From NCBI GenBank assembly GCA_026988015.1, contig JALSMA010000017.1, positions 1 through 64,000 of the forward strand: a stretch of DNA of 64,000 bases, in the 5' to 3' direction. Origin of the DNA: Desulfobulbaceae bacterium. Its GTDB lineage: Bacteria; Desulfobacterota; Desulfobulbia; Desulfobulbales; Desulfocapsaceae. How positions within the stretch are numbered: position 1 is the first letter of the stretch; the number at the start of each line of letters is the position of its first letter. Positions 7,193 through 14,374 of the stretch are shown here, piece by piece. The position numbers were made by a program, and so were the translations under genes. The notes beneath the pieces were generated by a model that worked only from the letters and a program-made list of their open reading frames with translations, was not told the origin of the DNA and did no database searches.

Positions 7193-9411
7193 TGTGCCCC
7201 CGCGCAAGCTGTCTGCTGTTCAGGGCTATTTGTATTATTCAAAAAAATGGAGAGGAATGTCTTTCTGTTATCCACCTGACATTTCTTGGCGCAATTACGG
7301 ATTCCCCAGCGGTCACCCAATATAATTGCTGTCTTCCGGGCACGGGTGACACCAGTGTAGAGCAGGTTCCGATGGTGCATAAAAGAATGTGCCTTATGAA
7401 CAACCACCACAGCACACGGAAATTCCGATCCCTGGGTTTTATGAATGGTCAAAGCATAGGCCAGCTGAATGTCCTGAAGATTTGGCGAGCCTTTTTCAAT
7501 TTCCACTGACGCACCTTCAAAGTCGATCAACAACATGCCGTTTGGCAAAACATCGACCACATGACCGATGGCTCCATTCATCACATTGAGGTCGTAATTG
7601 TTGCGGGTTTGAATCACCTTGTCGTGCTTCAGAAAAGGAGGTCTGCGACCGGGAGTGGTATCCGGGACAGTAACATTCCACAGGCGTTTCTGAATCAGTT
7701 TCTGCAGGTCTTCATTCAGCGATTTTGTTCCAAGCGGCCCCTTATGGGTAGGCGTCAGCACCTGTACGTCTTTAATCAGGTCAAAACCGAGTGCACCGAG
7801 TCGTTTGTCAAAAAGATCCAGCAGGAAATTTCGGGCGGCCATCGGGTCTGTAAACTGATCAGCCAGATACCAGTCCCGACAACCGTGTGCGTTGGATTCA
7901 CTGGTTTTTCTTACTTCACCTTTCAGGATGGCTGTGCTGTTTTCTTTCAGTACACCGGCCTGTCTGACCACTTTATCCAAAATGACAGTTGGAATGGCTT
8001 CCGAGTGGATGAGATCCCGAAGAATGTTTCCAGGACCTACTGGTGGAAGCTGGTTGTGATCACCCACAATAACAATGGTTGTTCTGGCAAAATCCACGGC
8101 ATTAAAAAGATGCCAGGCCAGAGGTACATCCACCATAGAGAATTCATCAATAATAAGGATATCGGTATCGATAGGATTATTGCTGTCGCGAGAAAATGAT
8201 TTACCATCATAGCCCAGCAGTCGGTGAATAGTAGTCCCTGTGCGTCCGCTGACTTCTTCGAGCCTCTTGGCCGCCTTACCTGTGGGAGCAGACAACACCA
8301 CTTCCAGATCGCATTCCTCACATACAGCGTTGATGACTGAAACCGTATAGCTTTTGCCCGAACCGGCACCACCGGATATCAGGCTGATGGAATTCTTCAG
8401 GGCTGATTGAACCGCCTCGAACTGCTTTTCATTCAGTGTCTCGGCCTGACGTAATATCAGCTTCTGCAGATTGCGTGTGTTTTTGAAATGAGGATTGGGT
8501 TCATCTGCCTTGGTAAAGATAGCGGCAATATCCTGCTCCATTTTAAGAATATCCGACAACGCCACAAGGAAACGACCGCCGTAAGATTCACACGAAAGCA
8601 GCTTTTCATTGATCAAGTTATCAAGAGCCGTTTCAATCTGAATTCGGCTGTCGAGGTTATCCATAACCAGAAGAAGATTTGCCTGATCGACCAGATCTTC
8701 ATATTCGACCCAGCAGTTTCCCTGATCCAGTGCTTCCTGAATGCAATACTGAATACCAGCACGGATTCGAGGAAGATGATCTTTGGGAGTCCCAAGTTTA
8801 CGAGCAATCTTATCGACCTTTTTAAAGCCGAATCCCCGCAGTTCCCGAATGAGGATATACGGATCTGCTTTGAGTATATCCAAACAGCTGCTGCCGAGTT
8901 TATCGACGAGTGTCGTTACTTGATGGTGGGTCAAACCAAAGGCTGACAGCCATGTGAGGACGGCATTAACACTACGGTTTTTACACCATTCATCCTTTAA
9001 CCGATTGGCAGCAACGAGGGAGATTCTGGCTTTTGCGGCAATGAGTTCCGGGGATTCAATCAGTGTGTCTTCAAATGAATCGCCGAACTCTTCGACAATA
9101 AGGCGGGCTTTGGCTGGGCCAATCCCCTTGATGTCCGGGTGATTGGCCAGGTAATGAATCAATCCTTCCGGGTCCAGGTCAAGATCATGCTCCATGGTTT
9201 CAACCTTGAACTGACGACCGTATTTAGGATGGGTGGTCCACGTCCCAAGCAGGACCACGGGCTGGTTTTCCCGGGCAAAAAGGTTTCCGGCAAACTGAAT
9301 TTCATCTCCAGTAGATGTGAGCAAACGGCCTGCGGAAAACTTCGGCCCGGCATAATAAACTCTCTCTATTCTTCCCCGGAGTTTTGCCGGGGAGTTTGTT
9401 TTTCTTGGCAT
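7189..9411 (-). CDS. RecD2-like superfamily 1B DNA helicase
   Basis: The protein has the RecD2 plan: an N-terminal OB-like region, helix-hairpin-helix repeats (KGIGPAKARLIVEEFG), then the SF1 motor with Walker A ISGGAGSGKSYTV, Walker B LIIDEFSMVD, and C-terminal motifs ALTIHKTQGSEFP and LLYTGVTRARK. RecD2 proteins are 5'-3' helicases acting in DNA repair and recombination. I start it at the ATG at 9411 (MPRKTNSPAK, 740 aa) because GGAGG lies 8 nt upstream; the longer track ORF reads back through the ERCC4 gene in another frame. It overlaps that gene by 46 bp and the primase gene by 4 bp. Confidence 0.9.
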   Translation of the reverse strand: MPRKTNSPAKLRGRIERVYYAGPKFSAGRLLTSTGDEIQFAGNLFARENQPVVLLGTWTTHPKYGRQFKVETMEHDLDLDPEGLIHYLANHPDIKGIGPAKARLIVEEFGDSFEDTLIESPELIAAKARISLVAANRLKDEWCKNRSVNAVLTWLSAFGLTHHQVTTLVDKLGSSCLDILKADPYILIRELRGFGFKKVDKIARKLGTPKDHLPRIRAGIQYCIQEALDQGNCWVEYEDLVDQANLLLVMDNLDSRIQIETALDNLINEKLLSCESYGGRFLVALSDILKMEQDIAAIFTKADEPNPHFKNTRNLQKLILRQAETLNEKQFEAVQSALKNSISLISGGAGSGKSYTVSVINAVCEECDLEVVLSAPTGKAAKRLEEVSGRTGTTIHRLLGYDGKSFSRDSNNPIDTDILIIDEFSMVDVPLAWHLFNAVDFARTTIVIVGDHNQLPPVGPGNILRDLIHSEAIPTVILDKVVRQAGVLKENSTAILKGEVRKTSESNAHGCRDWYLADQFTDPMAARNFLLDLFDKRLGALGFDLIKDVQVLTPTHKGPLGTKSLNEDLQKLIQKRLWNVTVPDTTPGRRPPFLKHDKVIQTRNNYDLNVMNGAIGHVVDVLPNGMLLIDFEGASVEIEKGSPNLQDIQLAYALTIHKTQGSEFPCAVVVVHKAHSFMHHRNLLYTGVTRARKTAIILGDRWGIRNCAKKCQVDNRKTFLSIFLNNTNSPEQQTACAGAQ

Positions 9412-9842
9412 TGAGCGAACCTCCGGTGAAAGCGCATTAAAAACTCGTAGGCAAACCGGCAGGCAGCCTGACGGTCTGAACAGAAATACACAGGCACACC
9501 GAAGTCGATGATGATGGAGGCTATGGTTCCTATGATGGCGTTTGGATGGGCGTCGCTTTTGTAGCAAGCTCCGAGAACATCCCGGTAATTTGCCTCAACA
9601 ACGACGCAGGCTGCGTCATAGTGGTGAAGCTTTTCCAGCTCCTTATAAAAACGCTTTCTGCCTCGGATGACAGTGGAAACAAAATCCGCCATGGATTTCC
9701 TTTCCACTGCCACCCGGGTTTCAAACCCCTCTATGGAATAATCTCCCGCCGGGAGGGTCTTACGGACTGATGACACAAATTCCGAATCAAATCCGTAAGG
9801 CTCCTGTTCCCGGGTATCAACGACAACGGTAACCATGCCCAT
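9366..9842 (-). CDS. ERCC4/XPF-type structure-specific nuclease
   Basis: The protein has VVVDTREQEPYGF near its start, LPAGDYSIEGF, and the catalytic signature VAVERKSMADF (ERK-x3-D) near residue 50, all hallmarks of the ERCC4 nuclease fold. At about 158 aa it is a stand-alone nuclease domain with no helicase, as in phage and archaeal mini-versions. It probably cuts branched or flap DNA during replication or recombination of the element. The first codon in the ORF track is TTG; the ATG two codons in (9842) is more likely, coupled to the DUF669 gene just upstream. It overlaps the helicase gene by 46 bp. Confidence 0.88.
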   Translation of the reverse strand: MGMVTVVVDTREQEPYGFDSEFVSSVRKTLPAGDYSIEGFETRVAVERKSMADFVSTVIRGRKRFYKELEKLHHYDAACVVVEANYRDVLGACYKSDAHPNAIIGTIASIIIDFGVPVYFCSDRQAACRFAYEFLMRFHRRFAQCQEKQTPRQNSGEE

Positions 9843-9844
9843 GC

Positions 9845-10321
9845 TCAAAACGGAATCATGTCATTAACATCATGATCGGCTGACGGTTCTGATGAAGCGT
9901 CTTCACCAGAAAGCACTATGCGTCGGTTGAAATAGATGTTTTCAAATTCGTTTTTCGTGCGCTTGGTCACCTCAAGCCCAACATCCAGAAGAGACTCCAG
10001 TTTGCCGGGAAGATCAGAAAGCTTTTCCATCTGAAGGCCGCAGGTATAGAGATCCTGCTTCAACCATTTCACATTGTCCTTACTGGCAATGACATTGTTT
10101 CTCCAGAGGAGCCGACCTTTATGTTTCGGCCCCAGAATCTTCAATGCCCATTTGAGCATGGGGTTCCCAGAAGTCTCAGAGCGTGTCAGCTCCACGCGAT
10201 CAACCTTGACCTGATACTTCCCGTCGGGAACAGGCTCAAAATCCTTCTCTTCAACATCCGCAGAGACAAAGTCATCATCGAATTGTGCGAGATCCATAGT
10301 GTCATCATTATTCCAACTCAT
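9845..10321 (-). CDS. DUF669-like phage protein with an SSB-style acidic tail
   Basis: The protein contains VPDGKYQVKVDRVELTRSETSGNPMLKWALKIL, cited here only as the DUF669 pattern: PxGxYxVxV, then S-SGNPML-W. It ends DHDVNDMIPF. That tip is strikingly like the C-terminal partner-binding peptide of bacterial SSB (acidic residues, then IPF). DUF669 genes sit beside Sak4-like ATPases and nucleases in phages, and a single-stranded DNA-binding role is plausible. I start at ATG 10321 because AAGGAG is 8 nt upstream; the ATG six bases earlier lies only 2 nt from it. Confidence 0.8.
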   Translation of the reverse strand: MSWNNDDTMDLAQFDDDFVSADVEEKDFEPVPDGKYQVKVDRVELTRSETSGNPMLKWALKILGPKHKGRLLWRNNVIASKDNVKWLKQDLYTCGLQMEKLSDLPGKLESLLDVGLEVTKRTKNEFENIYFNRRIVLSGEDASSEPSADHDVNDMIPF

Positions 10322-10326
10322 AGTCA

Positions 10327-11097
10327 TTACTCCTTATTTTGAGGTTTAGCCGTTGTGGCAGGCTCCGACTTTGCCCGGGCGGCACTCACCGCTGAACCGG
10401 CAGCCGTTTGATTGAAAGCTTTCAGGAAGGTTGGGAAATCCAATGGGATAATTTCCGGAAGTCTGCCGGTTCGGTCTCCGGCATCGTAATTGGGACTTGG
10501 CTTGGTGCGCATCACCCGCTGGTAAGTGGGTTTTCCGTCCTCACCAGGTTTGATGTCGAGATCACAGAATAGAATCAGATCGACCAGCCCGGTAACCAGC
10601 TTGCGGGCTTTGTCCGGAAGGGTCGGTACAATGCGTGTGTGTTTCCCGGTACGTGTTTCAATGTCACGCTCATGGGAATGAGAAATGAGGATCAGCCCGT
10701 AAGGCAGGAAGGCCAACTTGTTCAGAACACGCTGGAACTCATTGTTGATGAGAGCATATCCTTTTCCGTAACCAAGGTCGGACTCATGCTCGATCTTGAA
10801 CTTTTTACAGACATAATCCGCACACATGCGATAGGCGTTATCGACTGTATCGATGACGATGGTTTTGAAGTCGTGTTTACCTTCCGCGATTTCGGCACAG
10901 GCCTGCAGAAGGTCATCCCAGCAGGTAATGGGCGCTTCGAACACTTCGAGAGCATTCAGGCCGGGTTCTGTGGCGAGAAACAAGGCGTTCTCCGCATGGG
11001 AACACCAAGTGCTCTTTCCAATTTTGCTCGGTCCGTAAACCAGAGCGGTCAGGTCGTGCAGACTTGCTTTCGGTTTGGTTTTGCTTTTTGGCAGCAT
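10327..11097 (-). CDS. Sak4-like RecA-fold ATPase (AAA_24)
   Basis: Walker A is LVYGPSKIGKST near residue 20, preceded by a basic tail; Walker B-like TIVIDTVDNAY follows near residue 83, and LILISHSHER is the next core strand. At 256 aa with a Pro/Ala-rich C-terminal tail it fits the Sak4/AAA_24 group of phage RecA-like recombinases that anneal or pair single strands. It sits directly upstream of the DUF669 gene, the standard phage pairing. A GGAGATAAATC-ATG ribosome site supports the start. Confidence 0.85.
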   Translation of the reverse strand: MLPKSKTKPKASLHDLTALVYGPSKIGKSTWCSHAENALFLATEPGLNALEVFEAPITCWDDLLQACAEIAEGKHDFKTIVIDTVDNAYRMCADYVCKKFKIEHESDLGYGKGYALINNEFQRVLNKLAFLPYGLILISHSHERDIETRTGKHTRIVPTLPDKARKLVTGLVDLILFCDLDIKPGEDGKPTYQRVMRTKPSPNYDAGDRTGRLPEIIPLDFPTFLKAFNQTAAGSAVSAARAKSEPATTAKPQNKE

Positions 11098-11122
11098 GAT
11101 TTATCTCCTTGTATTGGTTGGG

Positions 11123-11986
11123 TTAAAAAACAGGGGCAGCATCTTCACTTGCTCCATCCAGCATCGCTTTGGAGAGCTCCCAAAGCTCACTGCGGAGCTC
11201 GTCGAACTGATCGCGAGAGATGTAGAGCAACTCACGGTGAAACATGCCAGGCTCGAGATATTTTTCTTTGAGTCGAGCCTGAAAGGCTTCGTCTGATTCC
11301 GGCATCTTGCGCTTGGCGCTGCTCTTGCCACTTTTTGACTTGGCAATCAGCGCGGCACGACGGGTTTCGAATTCGGCTTCTGTTTCGCCTTTGCTCTGGC
11401 GCAGCTTGGCCTTTACCAGCACGTTATAGATGATGCCGGAGATGCGGATACCGAGGGTCTGCTCCAGATACCATGCATAGATGATGATCTGAAAATCGGT
11501 CCAAAGCCGTTCCAGATAACCGGCATCGATTTGCGAGGCGGTTTTATGTTCCAGAAGGAAGTATTGACCATTCTGCTTGACAAGACCGTCCACCTTGCCA
11601 GCCAGCACAAAGCTTCTGGAAGCGGCATTAGTATCCGGATTGATGATGGGGCCTTCGAAGGTCTTCTCCAGAGCGACTACATCAAAGTCCTCAACGGGAT
11701 AATGCTCCGTGTATGAACTCATCATGGCGGTGGCGAGATGCCAGTCAGCGAGCTGATGGTCATCCTGAGCACGGTTGGCATAGACCTGATCGATGTGTTC
11801 TAAAACTTTTTCGAGGTCCCGCTGCCCGTGCCAGATTTCCAAACAGTCGTGAATGACTGATCCGAAAGCCAGGTTGTGATCCCGCTCCAGAGGAACAAGC
11901 TCCCTCAGGTAGCGGTATTCACAAGCCTTGCGGCAGTTGCGGAAGAGCCGCCACATGGAATAAGTGGTGGTCATCATTTTGCTCAT
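11123..11986 (-). CDS. PD-(D/E)XK (RecB/Cas4-like) nuclease
   Basis: Motifs are in the PDDEXK_1 order: a cysteine- and arginine-containing start (SMWRLFRNCRKACEYRYL), AFGSVIHDCLE supplying a His-Asp pair, LAGKVDGLVK for the catalytic Asp, FLLEHKTA for the E-x-K, and a later QIIIYAWYLEQ with the conserved Gln and Tyr. The protein is about 287 aa. It is probably the exonuclease partner of the Sak4-like ATPase in phage-type recombination. Its start overlaps the stop of the upstream 106-aa gene by 4 bp. Confidence 0.88.
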   Translation of the reverse strand: MSKMMTTTYSMWRLFRNCRKACEYRYLRELVPLERDHNLAFGSVIHDCLEIWHGQRDLEKVLEHIDQVYANRAQDDHQLADWHLATAMMSSYTEHYPVEDFDVVALEKTFEGPIINPDTNAASRSFVLAGKVDGLVKQNGQYFLLEHKTASQIDAGYLERLWTDFQIIIYAWYLEQTLGIRISGIIYNVLVKAKLRQSKGETEAEFETRRAALIAKSKSGKSSAKRKMPESDEAFQARLKEKYLEPGMFHRELLYISRDQFDELRSELWELSKAMLDGASEDAAPVF

Positions 11987-12303
11987 ACCGCCACCTCCAT
12001 TGCAGAAGGTGCTTTTGAATTACAGGCGCATCCGCCACCGACGGGTTCACGATCGATCATTACTGAACGCTCGCCATATTCCTTGGTGGCGAATCCGGTA
12101 AAGATGCTCGCCAGATCGCACCCGACCTTGGTCGCTGCATCGATAAAGCAAGTGCGATTCTGCTTATCCAGATTGAAGCGGGATTCCATCCTCACTCTGG
12201 AGTGTCCATAGATGCTTTCCACAGCCAGCAACGCCAGCATGAAGGTATCTTCCAAGTCCTGAGCCGGGACCGACTGATCAAAGCGATACTTGTATGTTTC
12301 CAT
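11983..12303 (-). CDS. Conserved phage-type hypothetical protein (106 aa)
   Basis: This is a compact protein with an N-terminal YKYRFDQSVP segment, a helix LEDTFMLALLAVESIYG, and a C-terminal stretch CFIDAATKVGCDLASIFTGF, ending in an unusual GGGCACN segment. The pattern is familiar from small genes upstream of nucleases in recombination modules of phages and integrative elements, but I know no function. It has a good RBS (AGGAGATTAATA then ATG) and overlaps the nuclease gene by 4 bp. Confidence 0.75.
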   Translation of the reverse strand: METYKYRFDQSVPAQDLEDTFMLALLAVESIYGHSRVRMESRFNLDKQNRTCFIDAATKVGCDLASIFTGFATKEYGERSVMIDREPVGGGCACNSKAPSAMEVAV

Positions 12304-12376
12304 TATTAATCTCCTGTTGTTTCTCAGGTTTTCCGTTTACCGAGGCCCCGGTCGTCCGCTTCATGCGGTACGATGC

Positions 12377-12388
12377 TTACTTACCGGA
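12377..12388. repeat. Leader motif TTACTTACCGGA, copy 2
   Basis: This is an exact match to the motif at 1024-1035, in the short gap between the sigma-factor gene and the 106-aa gene, upstream of the latter. It is followed by AACTCCGGGCG, so a CCGGA/TCCGG hairpin can form here. Confidence 0.55.
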
Positions 12389-12411
12389 ACTCCGGGCGAT
12401 GCGTCGGTTTA

Positions 12412-12996
12412 TCAGAGGTATTCTTCCAAACCCGCCTCCCTGAAGGCGTCCCGCAGTTTGGTCAGTTTTCCGTAGAGAGTGCTGCGCGGAACACCCATCT
12501 CCCTTGCAATTTCAGCCATGTTGCTCGACTGCAGTTTCTCGCAAAGCTCCTGAAGGTCTTCCGGAAGAGCGGCAATCACCCGGTCGACATCAAAGCGGAT
12601 GTCGTTCTGGCGCTGTTCAATGGTTTCCCTGCCTTGGTGTCCCATCTGTCCGTCACTTGAAACCTGCTCAATACGTTCTGTGGAATCATCATTGCCACCC
12701 GGAATGGGGTCGTTGAGAGAAGCTGTGCATTTGCGCCAGTCCCTGCATTGAGCGAAACGGGCCTCGAGAATGTTTGAAATCCGCCGCTCCACAATGCGGG
12801 TCAGGAAGGTGGTCTTTTTGCCTTTGGCGGGATTGAAGTGCTTCATTCTGCTGAGCAGATCGATCATCAATTCCTGTTCGAGATCCTGCCGATCGTTTTC
12901 TGTTAATCCTGCTTTGCCTACCAGCTGTCTTGCTTTGTGCCGAATAAGGTCTGCGGCATATGCATCAATGCCGTCATAGGAATTTTGATAAAACAT
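12412..12996 (-). CDS. Phage-type RNA polymerase sigma factor
   Basis: The 194-aa protein has a sigma region 2-like N-terminus: DRQDLEQELMIDLLSRMKHFNPAKGKKTTF, noted here for the LEQE-x-LL and F-P-KG-x-TF pattern. Its C-terminus is a region 4-like helix-turn-helix (SSNMAEIAREMGVPRSTLYGKLTKLRDAF in outline). No anti-sigma gene is nearby. It probably directs transcription of element genes. Translation may be controlled by a hairpin that buries its ribosome site. Confidence 0.82.
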   Translation of the reverse strand: MFYQNSYDGIDAYAADLIRHKARQLVGKAGLTENDRQDLEQELMIDLLSRMKHFNPAKGKKTTFLTRIVERRISNILEARFAQCRDWRKCTASLNDPIPGGNDDSTERIEQVSSDGQMGHQGRETIEQRQNDIRFDVDRVIAALPEDLQELCEKLQSSNMAEIAREMGVPRSTLYGKLTKLRDAFREAGLEEYL

Positions 12997-13001
12997 TTGG
13001 T

Positions 13002-13020
13002 CCTCCTCGGAGCGAGGAGG
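13002..13020 (-). promoter_or_regulatory. Perfect hairpin masking the ribosome site of the sigma gene
   Basis: On the minus strand CCTCCTCG-CTC-CGAGGAGG forms an uninterrupted 8-bp GC-rich stem with a 3-nt loop. Its right arm is the Shine-Dalgarno GAGGAGG, 5 nt before the ATG at 12996. The mRNA would hide the ribosome site unless the stem is opened, so translational control of the sigma factor is likely. Confidence 0.7.
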
Positions 13021-13120
13021 AGGCCGGAGCCCGGCAGGCAGAATGATTGAGCGTCTTGATTAATCGGGAGCATCTCGAAACCACCACCTGACGAACTTCT
13101 AAAACCAACATCGTTGGGCG

Positions 13121-13270
13121 TGGGTGTCGGCACGGGCCGGAAACAGAGTAAGGAGCTGAGCGGGCAAGCTTAAGCGTTGCAGGTTCGCCTTTTCTGCCAC
13201 CTGCCGTGATGATAAACACACGGTCAGGTTTGGCTCGGCGACACCCACAACAGCCTCCGCCTTGCGTCCA
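13121..13270 (-). repeat. Leader region with inverted GTGGGTGTCG arms and a repeat shared with 16823-16861
   Basis: This lies in the roughly 300-bp gap between the sigma gene and the 108-aa gene. GTGGGTGTCG at 13121-13130 and its exact complement CGACACCCAC at 13239-13248 bracket about 110 nt. The segment from 13242 (CACCCACAACAGCCTCCGCC) resembles that at 16823 (CACCCACAACCGCCTCTGCC). Read on the minus strand both copies can encode a matching AEAVVG peptide stretch without a clear start codon. No complete gene is visible. Confidence 0.55.
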
Positions 13271-13303
13271 GCTTGTTGTCGAAGTGTCTAAATTTTCAGT
13301 TTG

Positions 13304-13630
13304 TTATGCTGCCCGTTCCTCGATGCGGATCAGGAATGGCAACCCATGTTTAATTTCAAGATGACGGATGGTTCCGTCGCCCATGCGGGTAAGGTGTTCA
13401 AAAAGAGAGAGCACCTCCTGTTTCAGGGTGAAGTCATCCTTCTCCAATTCCGGGCGAATACCGTTCTGGCCGCCCAGTTTGATTTCACGCTCGATAATGG
13501 TGTCTGCGGTAAGTTCAGGATTGCCGCCAACAACTGGTATGTTGGAAATGCGCCCGAAGTTGATTTGCTGCATCAACTCAATGAGTTTCTGCTGCTGTCC
13601 ATTTAGTGATGTCTTCTTTATCTGGTTCAT
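13304..13630 (-). CDS. Conserved mobile-element hypothetical protein (108 aa)
   Basis: Recognisable blocks are QQKLIELMQQINFGRI near residues 13-28, a variable linker, GGQNGIRPELEKDDFTLK, and MGDGTIRHLEIKHGLPF near the end. This pattern recurs in small proteins of proteobacterial mobile elements, but no function is known to me. A GGAGG site lies 6 nt before the ATG and is itself inside an inverted repeat with the start codon. The gene stands alone between two structured leaders. Confidence 0.75.
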   Translation of the reverse strand: MNQIKKTSLNGQQQKLIELMQQINFGRISNIPVVGGNPELTADTIIEREIKLGGQNGIRPELEKDDFTLKQEVLSLFEHLTRMGDGTIRHLEIKHGLPFLIRIEERAA

Positions 13631-13677
13631 GCCGAACCTCCTTTGTTAAGGACCTCCCGGAAGACAGGTCCGGCATG
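13628..13677 (-). promoter_or_regulatory. Alternative hairpins covering the start of the 108-aa gene
   Basis: On the minus strand CATGCCGGACCT (13666-13677) can pair with AGGTTCGGCATG (13628-13639), which contains the end of the ribosome site and the start codon. The same GGACCT can instead pair with AGGTCC at 13650-13655 in a short hairpin that would leave the start free. Two mutually exclusive folds are the layout of a translational switch. Confidence 0.55.
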
Positions 13678-13685
13678 CTTTATCC

Positions 13686-13729
13686 GGGTGAGGTCGTGAA
13701 CGTCTTTGTGTTCACCAGACCTGTCACCC
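13686..13729 (-). ncRNA. Strong 44-nt leader hairpin
   Basis: The arms GGGTG-AGGTC-GTGAAC and GTTCAC-CA-GACCT-GT-CACCC pair almost completely around an 8-nt loop, giving about 16 base pairs. It lies some 55 nt upstream of the 108-aa gene and next to the alternative hairpins. No T-run follows, so it is more like a regulatory or stabilising leader than a terminator. Confidence 0.6.
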
Positions 13730-13737
13730 TTCTTTGG

Positions 13738-13881
13738 CGAAATTTCGTTGGGGCACTGAAAATTCACCGGACGAGGAAGAGGTGAGATTCGGTAATTGGT
13801 CGAAATAGAGGGGATTTGAGGCGATTTAGACTGGGAAATATTTTTTAACTTTTTTTTCTACCCTTCAGTGAAATTTCGTTG
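13738..13881. repeat. Paired GAAATTTCGTTG sites near the ParB-like gene
   Basis: GAAATTTCGTTG occurs at 13739-13750 and again at 13870-13881. The first lies in the perfect palindrome CGAAATTTCG (13738-13747), and the second in a wider dyad AGTGA...TCACT. They may be binding sites for the HTH protein encoded next door. Between them is AT-rich DNA with no gene. Confidence 0.45.
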
Positions 13882-13900
13882 AACTCACTCGTCAGGGCAT

Positions 13901-13926
13901 AAAAAAAGCCGACACAAGGGTCGGCT
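13901..13926 (-). terminator. Terminator after the ParB-like gene
   Basis: On the minus strand AGCCGAC and GTCGGCT form a 7-bp stem followed by seven T residues, about 30 nt downstream of the stop of the 139-aa gene. It closes the recombinase transcript. Confidence 0.88.
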
Positions 13927-13954
13927 ACACAGCAGAAGGATTTTGGATATATGA

Positions 13955-14374
13955 TCAGCAGAATCCAAAGAAGACCCTTTGTTCTCTCCAATCCAGTGGA
14001 AATGTTTTCACCAGCTTTGACAAAGACAATCCGCTGGGTTCTTCACCATTTATAATGGCTTCGATAATATCAGGAGCCAGAGTGGTCAATTTCAAGGTTC
14101 TGGCTACATAGGAAGAGTCGACATCCAGATCCCTTGCCAATTCACTGATTGATTTTACCTCTCCATTTTCAAGGATATCTGTCCATGCAAAGGCTCGTGC
14201 CAATGACTGAACTATGGCTGTCTGGACGGTTTCCGGCATACCTTCATTTTCACCATCCAGCGTGTCCGGTGTGAATACCATTTTCCGCCCACGCATCCTT
14301 CGAATGAACATGGGGATATGGATATGCAGATTCCCGCTATCAGTAAGTTTGATCGTTGGTTTGATCTTCTTCAT
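13955..14374 (-). CDS. ParB-like HTH protein linked to the serine recombinase
   Basis: The 139-aa protein has a basic N-terminal strand region (IHIPMFIRRMRGRKMVF) and a ParB/KorB-like helix-turn-helix: SISELARDLDVDSSYVARTLKLTTLAPDIIEAI in outline. Its end (FPLDWREQRVFFGF) is conserved in proteins encoded after serine recombinases in mobile elements. Its start overlaps the recombinase stop as TGATG, so the two are translationally coupled. It probably helps the recombinase, for example as a directionality or regulatory factor; this is inference. Confidence 0.78.
   Translation of the reverse strand: MKKIKPTIKLTDSGNLHIHIPMFIRRMRGRKMVFTPDTLDGENEGMPETVQTAIVQSLARAFAWTDILENGEVKSISELARDLDVDSSYVARTLKLTTLAPDIIEAIINGEEPSGLSLSKLVKTFPLDWREQRVFFGFC

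Noticed and set aside
7561-8199. 212-aa plus-strand ORF opposite the RecD2-like gene
   Set aside because: It lies wholly antisense to conserved helicase motifs and has no ribosome site or recognisable product.
10639-11271. 210-aa plus-strand ORF opposite the Sak4-like gene
   Set aside because: It is a mirror frame of a well-supported gene and crosses its start region.
12918-13219. Short minus-strand ORFs over the sigma gene leader
   Set aside because: They overlap the sigma gene in other frames and lack ribosome sites; the region is better explained as structured leader.
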